A stretch of DNA of 64,000 nucleotides from Hyposmocoma kahamanoa (taxonomy: Eukaryota; Arthropoda; Insecta; Lepidoptera; Cosmopterigidae). Location of the stretch: positions 3,678,751-3,742,750 of the forward strand of contig NW_020653900.1 of assembly GCF_003589595.1 (NCBI RefSeq), read 5' to 3'. A model generated the notes under the pieces. That model did no database searches. It had not been told where the DNA came from and was given only the letters and a program-made list of their open reading frames with translations. How positions within the stretch are numbered: position 1 is the stretch's first letter; every line of letters starts with the position of its first letter. The position numbers and the translations under genes are program-made. Below are positions 1 to 11,097 of the stretch, piece by piece.

Positions 1-2212
1 TCTTTCGAAAAATAACAGCCAAATTACTTGAGCAGAACTTTTTATTCAGTTTCGAATTTCCATACATAATTCAGCCAAGTGTCATTTATATTTCCTGTTA
101 ATTAAAAGCTTTTATTGCAAATTGCTTGTAGCACTGCCAGCAATAGTTGTTTATGAGTGCATGCACCTGAAGCGTAACTTGTTTAATTAAAATGTCACCC
201 TATATATCAACACAGTAATATTAGAATGAAAAGTCAGTGTTGTAAATATTGTTAATATATTAATATAGTAGATAAATAAGTATAGATATATGTATAGATA
301 AGAATATGTAACGCAGAAACCGTGTGGGGAAACTACGCTTGGAGATAATAATTTGACAATTCAATTTGAAGTTCAATTTGATGTTTTTTAATGGATTACT
401 AAAATTTCTTTGATGTAGTTTCTTTCCATAGATATTGTGTGTGGTAAACGTAATTGATAAACATTTTCGTTTGTTCTAGGTCATAATATTTCAAAAATTC
501 TTTGTAAAATAATTGACATGTACATTTTGTTCAGACTCAAAAAACCCATTCCTAATATTCAATTTATTTTCAATGTGTATACATAATTTGTTACTTTATA
601 CACTTATTGAATTCAGTGAGTCAAGAATTTGATATTTTTAGTCGACTAAACAAAATAACTGACGTAATTGAAAGCACGTGGAAAAAATTGGCAGCTCATT
701 AGTTTCATGTTCTTAAAAACGATAGGTTGTCCTTTTATTTAACGCTGTTAATTTACCTTCATTGTGAAATTATATTACTATAGATATTTGACTGTTATAT
801 CGGCGATAGTAGGCCAGTGGGAGATTGCTAGAAGCTATCAGTTGAAAGGTACATGGATCGAATCCCGGTGGCAACAAATACCTGTTCGATATCACTTAAT
901 GTGGGAAGTTTTGTGTGTAATAAGCAAGAACTAGCTGCTATTAGGAATTTAAACCAATGTGTACGAGGATCCTGTCATCTTGTGCATTTTGACTAAAAAG
1001 CAAGATTCACGAATAAAGAGTATAACTCAGTCGTCAGGTTGACAAGGAACCCACGTTGAAGCAACTGATGGCGCACACGCGTGAAAATTGACGTTTCGAC
1101 GACGATTGGATTGAAATAATTATTGTTGGAATTGCCAACAGTACCTATGACTCGGTCTTTTAAATTATGCACGTTTGTGAATATTTAGTAGAGGTGCGTC
1201 TCGCAAACGGCGAAGAAAACAGTCGCGATGAAATCTGCATTTTAAAAGGGCCGATGTGGTTATCATAAAGCTTATGACCTAACCGTTTTCTGCTGTCGTT
1301 TACTATACATTTTTTGTTTTTTCCTATAGATAGTAATTCAAAATTTCGAACTCTTATCATAACAAAGGGGATAATATTATTTAATCCTCAAAGATATAAT
1401 TGTAAATATAAATGTGTTTTTTTTAAATTTATGTTTGATAAATAAGGTCTGAAAGAGTACATTCTTGCTCCTCCGTAGTACGTCGTCGATCTCAAACTAA
1501 ATGTAAAAAAACCAACCGCGCTCGTCTTCTATTCTATTATTTCGAATCATCCCTCTCTCTTGCACACTCCTTCCATCTCACTCCCTCGTCAAGAACGTAC
1601 ACCCGTCGCCTAAATGATATTAATACATGCATTCAGATAATTATTGTTTCGTTGCTCCTATATTAGTTGATCTGCGGATAAATCATACATGAACTGCATT
1701 CAAGGTAACGCTATTATTATGTTTAAACATACTAAATTAATATTTGAAAGTGAAAAATAATATTTGATCCTATTTTTTCGTATAGGTCAAGTCTTGGTTG
1801 CTCTGTTCATTCAGTAAATTAGATTGGGTTAGTATATGAAAAAGCAATACGAGCCGAACGAACGAAGCGAGCCGCGGCAGCGGTTAGTGCCAGAAGTATA
1901 ATCTGCTTGCGTTTTTCGAACATGGTTTCAGGTTTTTTAATGCTCATTTGTCTTAGTTTTATCAAAGTTAATTCACATAAATCAAACATTACCTCAGAAT
2001 AGATTTAAATATACATAGATTTAATTTATTTTATCTTAGAGAAAAAGGATCAATTATTAAAAAAGATGACCGTTTACATTTTTTTGCCTGGTGTTTTGCA
2101 AATTTAAAATGATCATTTAAATACATGCCATAACAAAGACACCATACATACATACATCCATACGGCAAAATGCTTTTATCACATGAAAGTCATAACCGTA
2201 ATTCGAACTACA

Positions 2213-2388
2213 TGACAAGCTTAGTTGACATAGCGTCTGGCACGGTTTGCTGGGAGATGTTGGTCGTATCGAAATGAATTTTTTTCTGAGTGTTCGATTT
2301 TTATTTTATAATTATAACAAACTGGTGGAGTAATTTCATAAAAAATAATTGAAAATCATAATGATGACATTCAATAAAACTTAATTAC
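2213..2388 (+). mobile_element. SINE-A copy, diverged
   Basis: It contains an A-box-like AGCTTAGTTGACATAGCG, the GTCTGGCACGG core, a decayed B box, and the family tail GAGTGTTCGATTTT then TAATTATAACAAACTGGTGG, ending CATTCAATAAAACTTAATTA. It is older than the 3494 and 27269 copies, judged by mismatches in the B box. Confidence 0.7.
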
Positions 2389-2454
2389 ATGAAAAAAATT
2401 ATGTATGTTGGGTGAAATTTTATAACTCTTAACCTATTTAAGCATAAAAATGTT

Positions 2455-2598
2455 ATCGACTAATTTCGTTTGTAGAATCTTTAGACCTCTCTTCTGAAAA
2501 ATTATAATTTTGCAGATGTGGTCTTATAAAGCACAGACGTAGGCTCGAGTCGTGTCAGATCGAAGGAATTTGTCTTTGCGGTCGATCTTTATATTAAT
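2455..2598 (+). mobile_element. SINE-A-related element with a different head
   Basis: The stretch GACTAATTTCGTTTGTAGAATC through GCAGATGTGGTCTTATAAAG aligns with 7283-7390, and its end (ATCGAAGGAATTTG, GTCGATCTTTATATTAATAA) matches the SINE-A tail. A B-box-like GGCTCGAGTCG lies between. I infer a chimeric or sister SINE group that shares the SINE-A 3' end. The palindromic MITE begins directly after it. Confidence 0.5.
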
Positions 2599-3066
2599 AA
2601 ATCCCACCACTCATGGAAGAATGGCATAAGTGGAGTTACGTGAAACATGTTTATTGCTCCATTAGATTCACAAAAATATAACCTACATCCTCTCCTAATC
2701 TTGTAACTCTATGTACAATAAATATTAGTCGATACTGCCTCCGTGGCCGAACGGTTACCATACCAGACTGCCACGCAGAGGTCCCCGGGTTCGATTCCCG
2801 GGCCGGGAGAAGTATTTGTATGGCCTACATTTATTTCTCTCGTGAGTTTGGGTGTAATTTGTGGTTGTCTATGTGTGTGTCCATAGCACCCGCGACACAG
2901 GGTTTCCCTAGTGCGGAGCTATGTTGAGTGTGTGCGTTATTATTATTTTATATTAGTCGATAGAGTTACAAGAATTAGAGAGGAGGTGGGTTACATCTTT
3001 CTGTATCTAATGGAGCAATAAACATGTTTAACGTAACTCCACTTATGCCATTCTTCTATAAGGGAT
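2599..3066. mobile_element. Palindromic MITE interrupted by a SINE-B
   Basis: The left arm (GAATGGCATAAGTGGAGTTA, AACATGTTTATTGCTCCATT, ATATAACCTACATCC) is the inverse of the right arm ending CACTTATGCCATTCTTC. Arms run about 2599-2722 and 2963-3066; the loop received a SINE-B flanked by a 13-bp duplication (2722-2734 and 2950-2962). The element carries no ORF and must depend on a transposase in trans. A related element lies at 4610-4960. Confidence 0.8.
2735..2949 (+). mobile_element. SINE-B, complete, with target-site duplication
   Basis: A tRNA-derived head carries A box TGGCCGAACGG and B box GGTTCGATTCC, followed by a body (CTCGTGAGTTTGGGTGTAA, GTGTGTGTCCATAGCACC) and a TTATTATTATTTTA tail. 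The 13-bp sequence ATATTAGTCGATA occurs on both sides, direct evidence of target-primed insertion. Other copies lie at 37209 and 39673. A and B boxes imply RNA polymerase III transcription. Confidence 0.85.
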
Positions 3067-3493
3067 TATTATATGTCGATTTCAGTCAACATTTTTAACG
3101 TCTAACACCTTTTGTTATTTTATTCCACTTTCTTTCTTTGTTTTTTAGATACATTTTTAGTGTTATGGGATGTTAATTTCCAGAGCCGTAAATTACTAAT
3201 AGCAATATCTGAGTAAATATAGGAGTTTTTGAGTCTGAATAAACCTAGTTAGTGAAATCAAAGCTATTATGCCACCACAAAGCTAAGAGAGTGCGGCATA
3301 CTACCAACTTTCCGGTTGTCAATGGATGTTACTAATCTTTTTCGAAGTCGGTTTAGAATCAAGTAGTTTCATTCAGAGATGAACTTTTGAGAAGCTTTTT
3401 GTAATGTATGTAAAATACTATCAACCTTACAGGACAATATTACTAAAATCGTAAACATCAACTTATATTCCATGACTTTTTACAAAACATAAT
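3067..3493. other. Unannotated AT-rich stretch
   Basis: No ORF of note, no strong repeat and no RNA signal could be recognised here. Confidence 0.4.
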
Positions 3494-3766
3494 AGTTAAA
3501 CGTCGACTAAAAAGTCGTTGAAAGACCAAGTACAAAGACACGACGCAAACACACAGAAAAATTCGTGAGGTCCGTTGGTTCGTTCCGTGGCTTAGTTGGT
3601 ATAGCGTCTGGCACGGTATGCAAGAAGACGTCGGTTCGAATCCGACCGGATCGAAGGAATTTTTTCTAAGTGTTCGATCTTTGTATTAATAATTATAACA
3701 AACTAGTGGAGTCATTTCACAAAAAATAATTGAATATCAATTCAATAAAAATTTAATTAATAATAG
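3494..3766 (+). mobile_element. SINE-A, 5'-truncated
   Basis: The head starts within ACTAAAAAGTCGTTGAAAGACC, then comes the tRNA-like part with A box TGGCTTAGTTGGTA and B box GGTTCGAATCC, and a tail ending ATTCAATAAAAATTTAATTA. The tRNA-like part is near identical to those at 27269-27590 and 63652-64000, so it is fairly young. Its upstream head is shorter than in the 27269 copy. Confidence 0.85.
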
Positions 3767-4609
3767 TTATATTTATTAAAAATTAACTATTAAGTTTTTG
3801 TTGCACTGACACTTTTAAAATTTGTATCTGGCAGTACATTCAAACGCGCATGCGTCCTGCCCGACGATCGCAATCCCTACAGAGTTATCACCGTTTAGAA
3901 TAATTTGTTTTAATATTTTGTGTTTTTGTATGAAAGTAAAACGTGATGGATTATTAAAAGCCATGGAACAGGGGTTGTTATTTATGATGTAAGTAATATA
4001 GTTACTATCTTACAAACAACCCTGTATATTCCTTAAAGAAATGTAATATTATAAACCAATATAATTGCCGACACACGATCCCCCAGAGCGCTGTCTTCGG
4101 ATTTTTTATTTTTAGCATTAAATTGTTATTATCGTAAATTAGAAACAACAGGTTGTTTCTGTTTGTTATAATATGTGTTCACGTCAATGTTATAATTATA
4201 TATTATTATATTTGGTAAACTGACGGCTTGTCAGTTGCTCCGTGTCGTCTGTCGTCGATCGATCGCTTAGTTATGTACTACACGATTCTAACCCGACGTT
4301 GATATCTTTCAGGGAATTCTATCTTTAAAATAGGTACTTTTATTAGGACGATGTTTATAATGTAAGTTGCCCTGTATAGACTACGTTTAGGTAGATATAA
4401 TATAACATAAACAATTCCTTTATGAAACAACTGTTCAAAAAGTACGGGATAGTTTAATAGATAATAAATATGTGTTGTAAGTTTAGCATTTTATTGTTAG
4501 AACAGTAACCAAAAAGGTTAATATAATAAGGTCAGAAAATGTGTCTAAAATTTTCAAATAATTGTAACATGCCCTTAATTTTATTTTCTGGCATTGTCAA
4601 ATCGCAATC
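3767..4609. other. Unannotated AT-rich stretch
   Basis: Short GC-richer patches (3840-3890, 4225-4270) stand out from AT-rich DNA, the second with CGTCGATCGATCG. I see no gene, tRNA or clear terminal repeats. Confidence 0.35.
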
Positions 4610-4960
4610 TTAATAGAAGAAAGGCAATAAGTAGAATTACGTCAAACATGTTCATTGCTCCATTAGATATAGAAAAATATAACCCACATCTTCTCCAATT
4701 GGAGAAGATGTGGGCTATATTTTTCTATTTATAGTTTTCTCCAATTGGAGAAGATATAGGTTATGTTTTTGTGTATCTAATGAAGCAATAAACATGTTTG
4801 ACGTTATTTCACTTATACGATTCTTCCTCTTCAATTGGAGATTAGATACAGAAAAATATAACCCACATCCTCCCCAATTGGAGATGATGTGGGTTATGCT
4901 TTTCTGTATATAATGAGGCAATAAACATGTAATTCCACTTATGCCATTCTTTCGTGAGGG
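4610..4960. mobile_element. Compound palindromic MITE with serial hairpins
   Basis: The motif AACCCACATCYTCTCCAATTGG and its inverse occur repeatedly, forming hairpins centred at about 4700, 4747 and 4882, all with CCAATTGGAG at or near the turn. Outer ends (ATTACGTCAAACATGTTCATTG, AATAAACATGTAATTCCACTT) match the MITE at 2599-3066. At least two copies appear fused or nested. There is no ORF; both short frames here are palindrome shadows. Confidence 0.75.
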
Positions 4961-5225
4961 GAGCGAAATAGCTGAAAATTAGGGGACCTGTGCAGTTAGT
5001 TGGTTTAGTCTCAATTTACTTTGCAGCAGAGTTTCGAATCGAGGCGAAATTTGGAACAAAATTGTGCATAGTATTACGAAATTTACTTATTCATTCGCTG
5101 AAACATGTAGTTAAAAGTTAGTAGTTACAGTTTATATTAGATCATACATTTCACCAAAACTGGGCATGTGAATATTTTACATGTCGCATACATTTAAAGT
5201 ATAATTTATACAATAGCATTTTCTG

Positions 5226-5428
5226 TTTTTTTTTATAATAATAGGTGACAGGACGAACAAATTGTGCGCCTGGTGGTAAGCAACACGCCTGCCTATAACA
5301 GTTGCAGTGCCACTCAGAGTTTTAAATCACAAAGATCGGAGGGGCACTGCCACTGCGCCCGTCACCCTAAGACATAAGTTAACAAGTCCCTTTTGCCTCT
5401 AATTTCACCGGCACCCTTACCCTTTACA
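5226..5428 (-). mobile_element. Family R copy, 3' part
   Basis: Strand is given by the A-rich end, which here reads TTTTTTTATAATAATAGGTGAC on +. The body carries GCGCCTGGTGGTAAGC, ACAGTTGCAGTGCCACTC and CACTGCGCCCGTCACCC. The fuller copies (33968-34257, 49676-49967) end in CTTGGCGGCAGAAATAGG and GAGCTCTACTGCTAC. I infer a SINE-like or LINE-3'-end-derived family, resembling RTE-type 3' ends of moths; no protein is encoded. Confidence 0.75.
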
Positions 5429-5439
5429 GTCGTATCTAG

Positions 5440-5984
5440 TACGTAACACAAGTAACATAGAGGTCACTATGCTATGGCTACATAAATTTACTTCCATTTT
5501 GTCTCGCGGCAACGTGAATTAAACCTTAAAACGGAACCGAATGTCAGTTTCAAATAGACTACTCAAGAGTGAAGTTTACCTTTGCACCAGTGGCAAGCCA
5601 AACTGCATAAATACTGTCACTTTACAGGTATTAGGCAATTCAATTAATCCTACCTGGAGGCACCATAACATAACGACCGCCTATAAATTTTAACTTGAAT
5701 AATTCCCTTCTGTTACTTCTTGAGATTTTTCTTAAGCTATCTATATACCACATTAACGCAGCGTGTTAATAATAGCCAAAATTGTGAAAATTATTTAGCA
5801 TTAGCGACGCACAAGTTTTGCTTAAAGTAACTTTTAATTAAAATTAACTTGAACTGTTAAGTTAATTTTAAAGTTAAGAGAAAATGTTTTACAAAATTAT
5901 TTGAAGTTGAAACACTGTACAAAAACGGAACTTTTATCCATAATAACGTATAAAGTGTGTAGCTATGGACATAGCTACTGTATA
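5440..5984. other. Unannotated AT-rich stretch with one small palindrome
   Basis: No ORF of note. A perfect 9-bp stem with a 2-nt spacer (GTAGCTATG/CATAGCTAC) lies at 5959-5978, just outside the next MITE. Confidence 0.35.
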
Positions 5985-6094
5985 ATACAAGGTGACATTT
6001 TCGTATCACGATTTTTTGAGAATGATTCAATTTGAACTAATTTTTCGGACATAATTTTTGGGATGGTAACATTCAATAAAAAATCACCTTGTAT
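5985..6094. mobile_element. Small MITE with ATACAAGGTGA ends
   Basis: The ends ATACAAGGTGA and TCACCTTGTAT are perfect 11-bp inverse complements separated by 88 bp. The flanks are AT/TA-rich, compatible with a TA target as in Tc1/mariner-derived MITEs, but the superfamily is a guess. Confidence 0.55.
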
Positions 6095-7282
6095 AAAAAA
6101 TCTAATTGTATGCAAGTTTCAATTAAATAAAAAAAGAAAAAACAAACTTCATACCTCGGCTTAATAGAAGTAAGTTTATCTAATTTTGTAAGAAGAAAAA
6201 ACAACAAACTGTAATGAGTTGAACAAACGATTCATGGACAATATACAGATTGCATACTTAATCGAGTTGTATCCGAAAAGGGGTCACTCTGCTTATTATT
6301 ACTTAAAACGTATATATACTCTGCAATCGCGAAAAACCAATCCGGTGTTCCATTTGTTTGAGTGTTTATGAACATTTAATTGGGTACAGGTGAAATTTAT
6401 TTACATTAATGAGTGAATTAATCCCCTTCGGGAGTAATACAGACAGTCCTTCAGCGAATTAAACTCGATTCTTCCCAAGGCCTATCATAATTAAATAAAT
6501 AATACGTAGCAGATTATATCTCATGTGAAATTATAAAGGCTTGTGTTTTTATTATATGTAAATACAAAATTATAATTGCCTATATGTACATAGATAATAA
6601 ATTGTTCAATGTAAATGTAAACGTCATGATTTATTATATATATATCTTCTGTAGTCTTTGGGGCGACTAAATAAATTAGATTTCAAAAATTATTTTCTTT
6701 TTATTCATTTACCAAGTCCTACATAATTGATTCCATAACATTCGTCTTATGAGCCTGGATTAAAGATATAAAGTACCAGCTAGAGATAGAGCGTAATATT
6801 AAAGCGTAAAAAATAAAAATCGTTGAAATAACAAAGCAGTAACGTTAAATTCCTCTCCCGTCAAATTTGAATTGTATCAATTTATTTTGTATCCACTGAA
6901 GTTAACAGTTCACGTATAGTACACGATGTCCATTTTTCAAACGGCTTTAATGTCATTTGTAAGAAAATAAGTTCTGAAATAAAGCCAGTGCCGCTCGACC
7001 CGCGCAACAGAACCAATTCAGTCCTACGGGAATAATTTTAATTCGCGCTGAGACAGTATTGCCTCTTAAGAGCGTAATTTGAAATGTTCTGTATTAAAAA
7101 ATAAAGCCACATGTGATGATATTACGTCAAAAGTACTTTTATAGCATTAAAGTTATAAAAATAATACCAACTGCATGAAACAGTTGTGTGTATGTGAAGT
7201 TTTATATGTCCTATTTAGACATAAAATAGTTTTGCCTTCCGCAAAGTAACGCCTGAATCTATTAATTACATAAAATACTTTA
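6095..7282. other. Unannotated AT-rich stretch
   Basis: AT-rich with many short A or T runs and no reading frame above about 60 codons. I recognise no repeat family, RNA gene or coding segment here. Confidence 0.35.
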
Positions 7283-7485
7283 TTGGCTAATTTCATTCGT
7301 AGAATCTCAACCTATCCCCTGAAAAGTAGTATTTTTCGCTAATGTGGCATTATTGTACCGCTCTGTCAACAAAGCTATGGGTCGAGTCAGCAAATCTAAC
7401 GAATTAGTTAGTAGAGTGGTAGCCACGGTGAAGCAACAATCGCTGGTTCGAGTCCAGCCCGGTTGAAGTCATTTTTCTTTTGTAT
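7283..7485 (+). mobile_element. SINE-A-related element, second copy of the 2455 type
   Basis: The segment GGCTAATTTCATTCGTAGAATC to AATGTGGCATTATTGTACCG aligns with 2455-2545. It is followed by a tRNA-like part with GTAGAGTGGTAGCC (A-box-like) and GGTTCGAGTCC (B box) at 7411-7455, ending in GTTGAAGTCATTTTTC. The boxes predict Pol III transcription in the original element. Confidence 0.6.
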
Positions 7486-7544
7486 TTTATTACGGAAAAA
7501 TTGTATTGTATTTTATTACGAAATTTTGTATTTACGTATATATA

Positions 7545-7665
7545 ACTTTACGCCTGTCTCCCGTTGGGGTAGGCAGAGACTATGAACCTCCACCTGCTAC
7601 GCTGCTGACAAACCTGCAACCAACCAACTAAGTATACCAGAATCTGATGGCACTTAGGCAAATTT
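7545..7665. repeat. Short remnant of a dispersed lepidopteran repeat
   Basis: The stretch CGCCTGTCTCCCGTTGGGGTAG then GCAGAGACTATGAACCTCCA (quoted in pieces) looks like a motif I know from moth intergenic DNA. A diverged relative is at about 33841-33885 (GGTCTCCCACTGCGTTAGG). There is no coding evidence; the 91-codon - frame is unlike any protein I know. Confidence 0.3.
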
Positions 7666-8447
7666 AAATTTGTAGTGGGTAACGTGAATATAGCAGAAAA
7701 ATTTTTACTAGATACTTTATATATTTTGATTGACCAGAATTGATTTTGTACATGTTTTAAGATCTGTATGAATTTGTGTGTGAGGAGGATAAGTAACATC
7801 TGATACATATTAAAATTAAACAAAAATATAATATCAATTATGTAATTGTTGTGGTGGGTGTTAGATTTATTTACGTTTGCACTTTAAAGTTACTCGCGTT
7901 TACGACATATACCTTTTTTTTTGCAACTCATTGTCTACACACTATAGTCTCGCCGACCAGCACCGGTACCAACAAAAATTACATACCACATACATTGATT
8001 TCACTTTCTTAAAATTTCAAAGATCAAGTTTGTTTACTTCTAATAACCGGCAAGATTTGAGACCCATTCTAAATTGTGAACCATGACATAGGTGCACCTA
8101 ATTCGTCGCTGATTTTGCGACAAATATTATTACTATGTTTTTGTACTTGAGACTGAAGCGGATTCTCAGTAATTATAGCTACAAAAGCGTTATTTTCAAG
8201 TAAAACAAGTTTGGCAGACAGCCATTTGACACAGGTAATATTTTGAATTGAAATGTGACAAGTTATCATTGCCAGTGTGAAAGTCGTTCGATTTGTCTAA
8301 TATTTAATGCCATGAAACTCTAATACCACTATAATATAATTTGACTCCATAGATTAAACTTTTCTGGTATGTTATTAGCAACAAATTGGAAGTCATTGAA
8401 TGCCACTTTGTATATATAGTTCAGAATAGGCTGGTCTGTTTGGTGAC
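7666..8447. other. Unannotated AT-rich stretch
   Basis: Two overlapping frames of 66-69 codons on opposite strands cover part of this stretch, but neither looks like a protein. Nothing else recognised. Confidence 0.35.
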
Positions 8448-8495
8448 TTTATCATCTGAATCAGCCGTGACTATGAGACCTGCAAAGAGCAATCG
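8448..8495 (+). repeat. Family J fragment (LINE UTR-like)
   Basis: CAGCCGTGACTATGAGACCTG resembles the CAACCGTGACCATAGGACTTG part of the longer copy at 18365-18505. Family J probably derives from a LINE untranslated region. Confidence 0.35.
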
Positions 8496-9249
8496 AGTAT
8501 ATAACCAGAAATAGAGACGAAATAAGGGCCATCCATCCCTGGCAACTCACCATGCAAATTTGCCTTATATGATTTTTAAATATCAACTCGATACCTTCAA
8601 TGAACACTAAGCCAACTTAATTTTTGGATCTGCTCTGTTTTTATTTTGTTTTTTGTTTCTTTTTTTTACAAAATTCGTTTTTTTTGTTCTTGTTTCTTTT
8701 TTTCACAAAATTTGGGGAGCACAATTAAGATTATATTTATATTAAGCAGCCGTACTTACTAAGGCAAATAAATATGGCTGTTTACAAAAATAACAGAAGA
8801 TGACCAAAAAATAAAGATGGCGTAGTGTTCATTGGAGGTATCGAACTCTCGTTGGCATTGAAATCATAAATTAGAAATAGTACAGCGCCAACTGCTGATC
8901 TGTGTGTACGTCTGAGTATATTCTAAAAATATTCTGTATTTATTGTAATGAAGATAATATCTGTAACTATGGGGAGTTGTTCCATTCGGTGGTGTGGGGA
9001 AAACAGCAAATCATCTAATTACAAAACAAACGGAATCACATTTCACCGGTAATTAAATATTAAATATGCAATTTTTCAATTTCGTCCATTACAGCAAAGC
9101 TCAAGTTAAACTGGCCGATTTCAAGTGAAACGTTTGAAGACATCACCTTGGCCAATCGTAGCGAGTTGTCACCGTAATGGTTTGGCAGAATAGTTTTCAA
9201 ACAAATTAAATGATATTTCGTCTGTGTTTCTGGTAACATACTCAACGAA
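8496..9249. other. Unannotated stretch with T-rich runs
   Basis: A run of TTTTGTTTTTTGTTTC and TTTTTTTCACAAAA (8640-8710) is a low-complexity pyrimidine tract. No gene or repeat boundary is clear. Confidence 0.35.
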
Positions 9250-9330
9250 GAACCCTAAACGCTGGTTTGTTTGAAAAAACAAAAGTATACTTAGATCCAA
9301 AAAGATAGTTGACGGATTTTTTAATGTGGA
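9250..9330 (+). repeat. Family J fragment
   Basis: AACGCTGGTTTGTTTGAAAA, then GTATACTTAGATCCAAAAAG, aligns with the 18400-18450 copy (GCCGGTGTGTTTGAAAA, ATTTAAATCCGGAAAAATAG). It is a diverged relic. Confidence 0.4.
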
Positions 9331-9632
9331 CTTTTTGTAGAGTCCTTGGAGCACCAGAGCTTACAACCCGTCCCTTTTATAAAAGGTTTTCAACTATCTA
9401 AATATCAATCTAAATATCAAGATTAAATGTTTGTTAGTTTTAGCTGAACGTTGTCATTAGCGAAGCGGAACTGACTCAAGGTCCCTAAATTAAATATGGC
9501 GGTGTCCTCAGAGTTCGAAAGTTAGGCTGGTGCATTGTTCATAGGCTGAGCGATTTCCTTAATGATCTGGGGGTTCATTTTGTCGAGTCACCGTTACGTT
9601 GGTGGCATTAGGTGGTCTTTTGCTAAAAGAGA

Positions 9633-10006
9633 GCCAAGTTCCGAACAACAAACAAGCGGGTCCGTCAGCTTCGCCGATAACAAAATTGAGATCTAAGTGG
9701 CTGCCAACTTCTAAGTGGGTTCCTTGAAACTTACCTAATGTTGTGACCTTACTTGACGCCGGGTTACGGCTGACGGACCTTACGGTCGCGGACTGACTGA
9801 AACTCAAACTCAAATAATTTTTACTCCAAAAGTGAGCAAATTATACATGAAATCGTCACATCCCAATGCAGATTCCCCTAAAAAGAAGGAATAAGAAACT
9901 TTAAGGGTATATTTTTGTAAATAAACATTTGTACAAAGACTATGCCAACCAAATCCTGAAAATAATGGAAACCAGCTGAACTAAAAGTATAAAACGAATT
10001 TAATTT
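9633..10006. repeat. Left arm of an identical 374-bp inverted repeat
   Basis: Compared base by base by eye, this segment is the exact inverse complement of 11239-11612; I found no mismatch. Similarity stops sharply at both edges. The arm includes a LINE-3'-end-like piece (about 9795-9965, related to 43368-43560). The spacer is 1,232 bp. Identity implies very recent duplication, gene conversion, or an assembly fold-back. Confidence 0.9.
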
Positions 10007-10127
10007 TAGTAATTTCAGACAGAAAGTGACATCACTAATTCAAGTTAATATCTAGTTTTGTTTAAAAAATGGATAGGTAAGGCAAAAGGAATAACAATTA
10101 TCAAGGCAAAATCAATTCAAGGAATAC

Positions 10128-10297
10128 TTAGCAGCAGTAGAGCTCGATGTGAAAGAGTTCGTCCAGGGAAGTACTGCCACATTACCTATTTCTGCCGCCA
10201 AACAGTAATGTCAGCATTACTGCGTTCCGGTTTAGAAGGTTATGGAGCCTTACTATCAGGCGCACTTGTTCATCCCGTTGCTTGATATTATAAAAAA
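10128..10297 (+). mobile_element. Family R copy with internal deletion
   Basis: It begins at GCAGCAGTAGAGCTCGATGTG and continues to GTTCCGGTTTAGAAGGTTATGG, then jumps to CTATCAGGCGCACTTG and the A-rich end TTGATATTATAAAAAATA. The middle of the element is missing. It lies inside the spacer of the 374-bp inverted repeat. Confidence 0.7.
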
Positions 10298-10300
10298 TAC

Positions 10301-10347
10301 ACTGTGTACAGATTTTAATATAAAAGTTATTAAAATCTGTACACAGT
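10301..10347. repeat. Perfect 20-bp hairpin
   Basis: The arms ACTGTGTACAGATTTTAATA (10301-10320) and its exact inverse (10328-10347) enclose a 7-nt loop. It starts right after the A-rich end of the family R copy. It could be a short fold-back duplication; no small-RNA precursor is supported, since the stem is short and lacks flanking structure. Confidence 0.8.
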
Positions 10348-10359
10348 ACAAGTTTCCAA

Positions 10360-11097
10360 AAGCGCAAATTATGTAAAGGCTGATAGGTTCTATAAAGTAC
10401 AGATTGCTATTCCGCTGCGTCGCACACAAAGCGACCACCCCAAACTTGTGCGTATGCCAGATAGCGTGCAACGCTAATGATTTTAAAGCACGGCTTCATC
10501 ACCCTCGCTTGGCGGATAGCACTGATGGCAATGACCTTTGGCTGTCACCTTAAAATAGAACACAATTTTCACCTAATCTTTATCTTTGAAAATGTCAACA
10601 GCACGCAAAGTATAAGATTTCAATTCATCTTTGCCACTTACGATAAAAATGGACGAAGACCCTCTTTATATCAAAGCGAAGAATTTTTGCAATTTTCTTT
10701 TGTCTCTTCATTTCATTCATTCATTTTTACTACAAAGTATTTGACCATATTTTCAAAGTTAAGGCGAGGTTTTTTAATACGAGCCTACATTTAGGGGGTG
10801 AGGTATAGGGGATCGCACCTCGCGTTCCGCAACGCGCGCGCTGAAATATAATATAATAAAAACATGCGGAGAAAATTTAACACAGATCCGACGTTGACGA
10901 GCGCCCGATGGTGACTGATGGGACAGCGAGCGTCGTGAAACCGCTGGGCAATTTTAAAATTTTGGGATAAGTGTGAATTTAATAACTACAGAGCTTCAGT
11001 TGAAAAACAAAATTTTGCAAGTTCAATGTAGTGTTTAAAGAGAAATATCACCATATAAAAATTGTATGCAAAGTTAGATATTTTATTCTTAATGTCT
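10360..11097. other. Spacer of the inverted repeat, unassigned part
   Basis: Includes a 105-codon + frame (10477-10794) without recognisable similarity and a GC-rich patch at about 10795-10955 (CACCTCGCGTTCCGCAACGCG) that may be a MITE end. No functional call can be supported. Confidence 0.35.

Noticed and set aside
1..2212. Possible gene in the first 2.2 kb (includes a B-box-like GGATCGAATCC at 852 and a CT-rich patch at 1540-1590)
   Set aside because: Longest frame is 66 codons without similarity; the B-box-like word lacks an A box and tail, so no feature is called in this stretch.
3590..3660. tRNA gene candidates at SINE-A and SINE-B heads (also 2741, 7411, 27440, 39673)
   Set aside because: A and B boxes are good, but the same flanking body and tail occur in every copy and acceptor stems do not pair, so they are SINEs.
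4710..4921. Overlapping 67-68-codon frames on both strands
   Set aside because: They mirror each other because the DNA is palindromic.
9559..9813. Conserved small protein, because the same 60-residue stretch is coded at 9600-9813 and 11431-11610
   Set aside because: The identity comes from the identical inverted arms, and part of the DNA is a LINE 3'-end remnant.
10301..10347. microRNA precursor
   Set aside because: Stem only 20 bp with a 7-nt loop and no extended pairing.
10477..10794. 105-codon frame in the inverted-repeat spacer
   Set aside because: Phe/Ile-rich translation without any domain, no repeat of it elsewhere, normal for a chance frame of this size.
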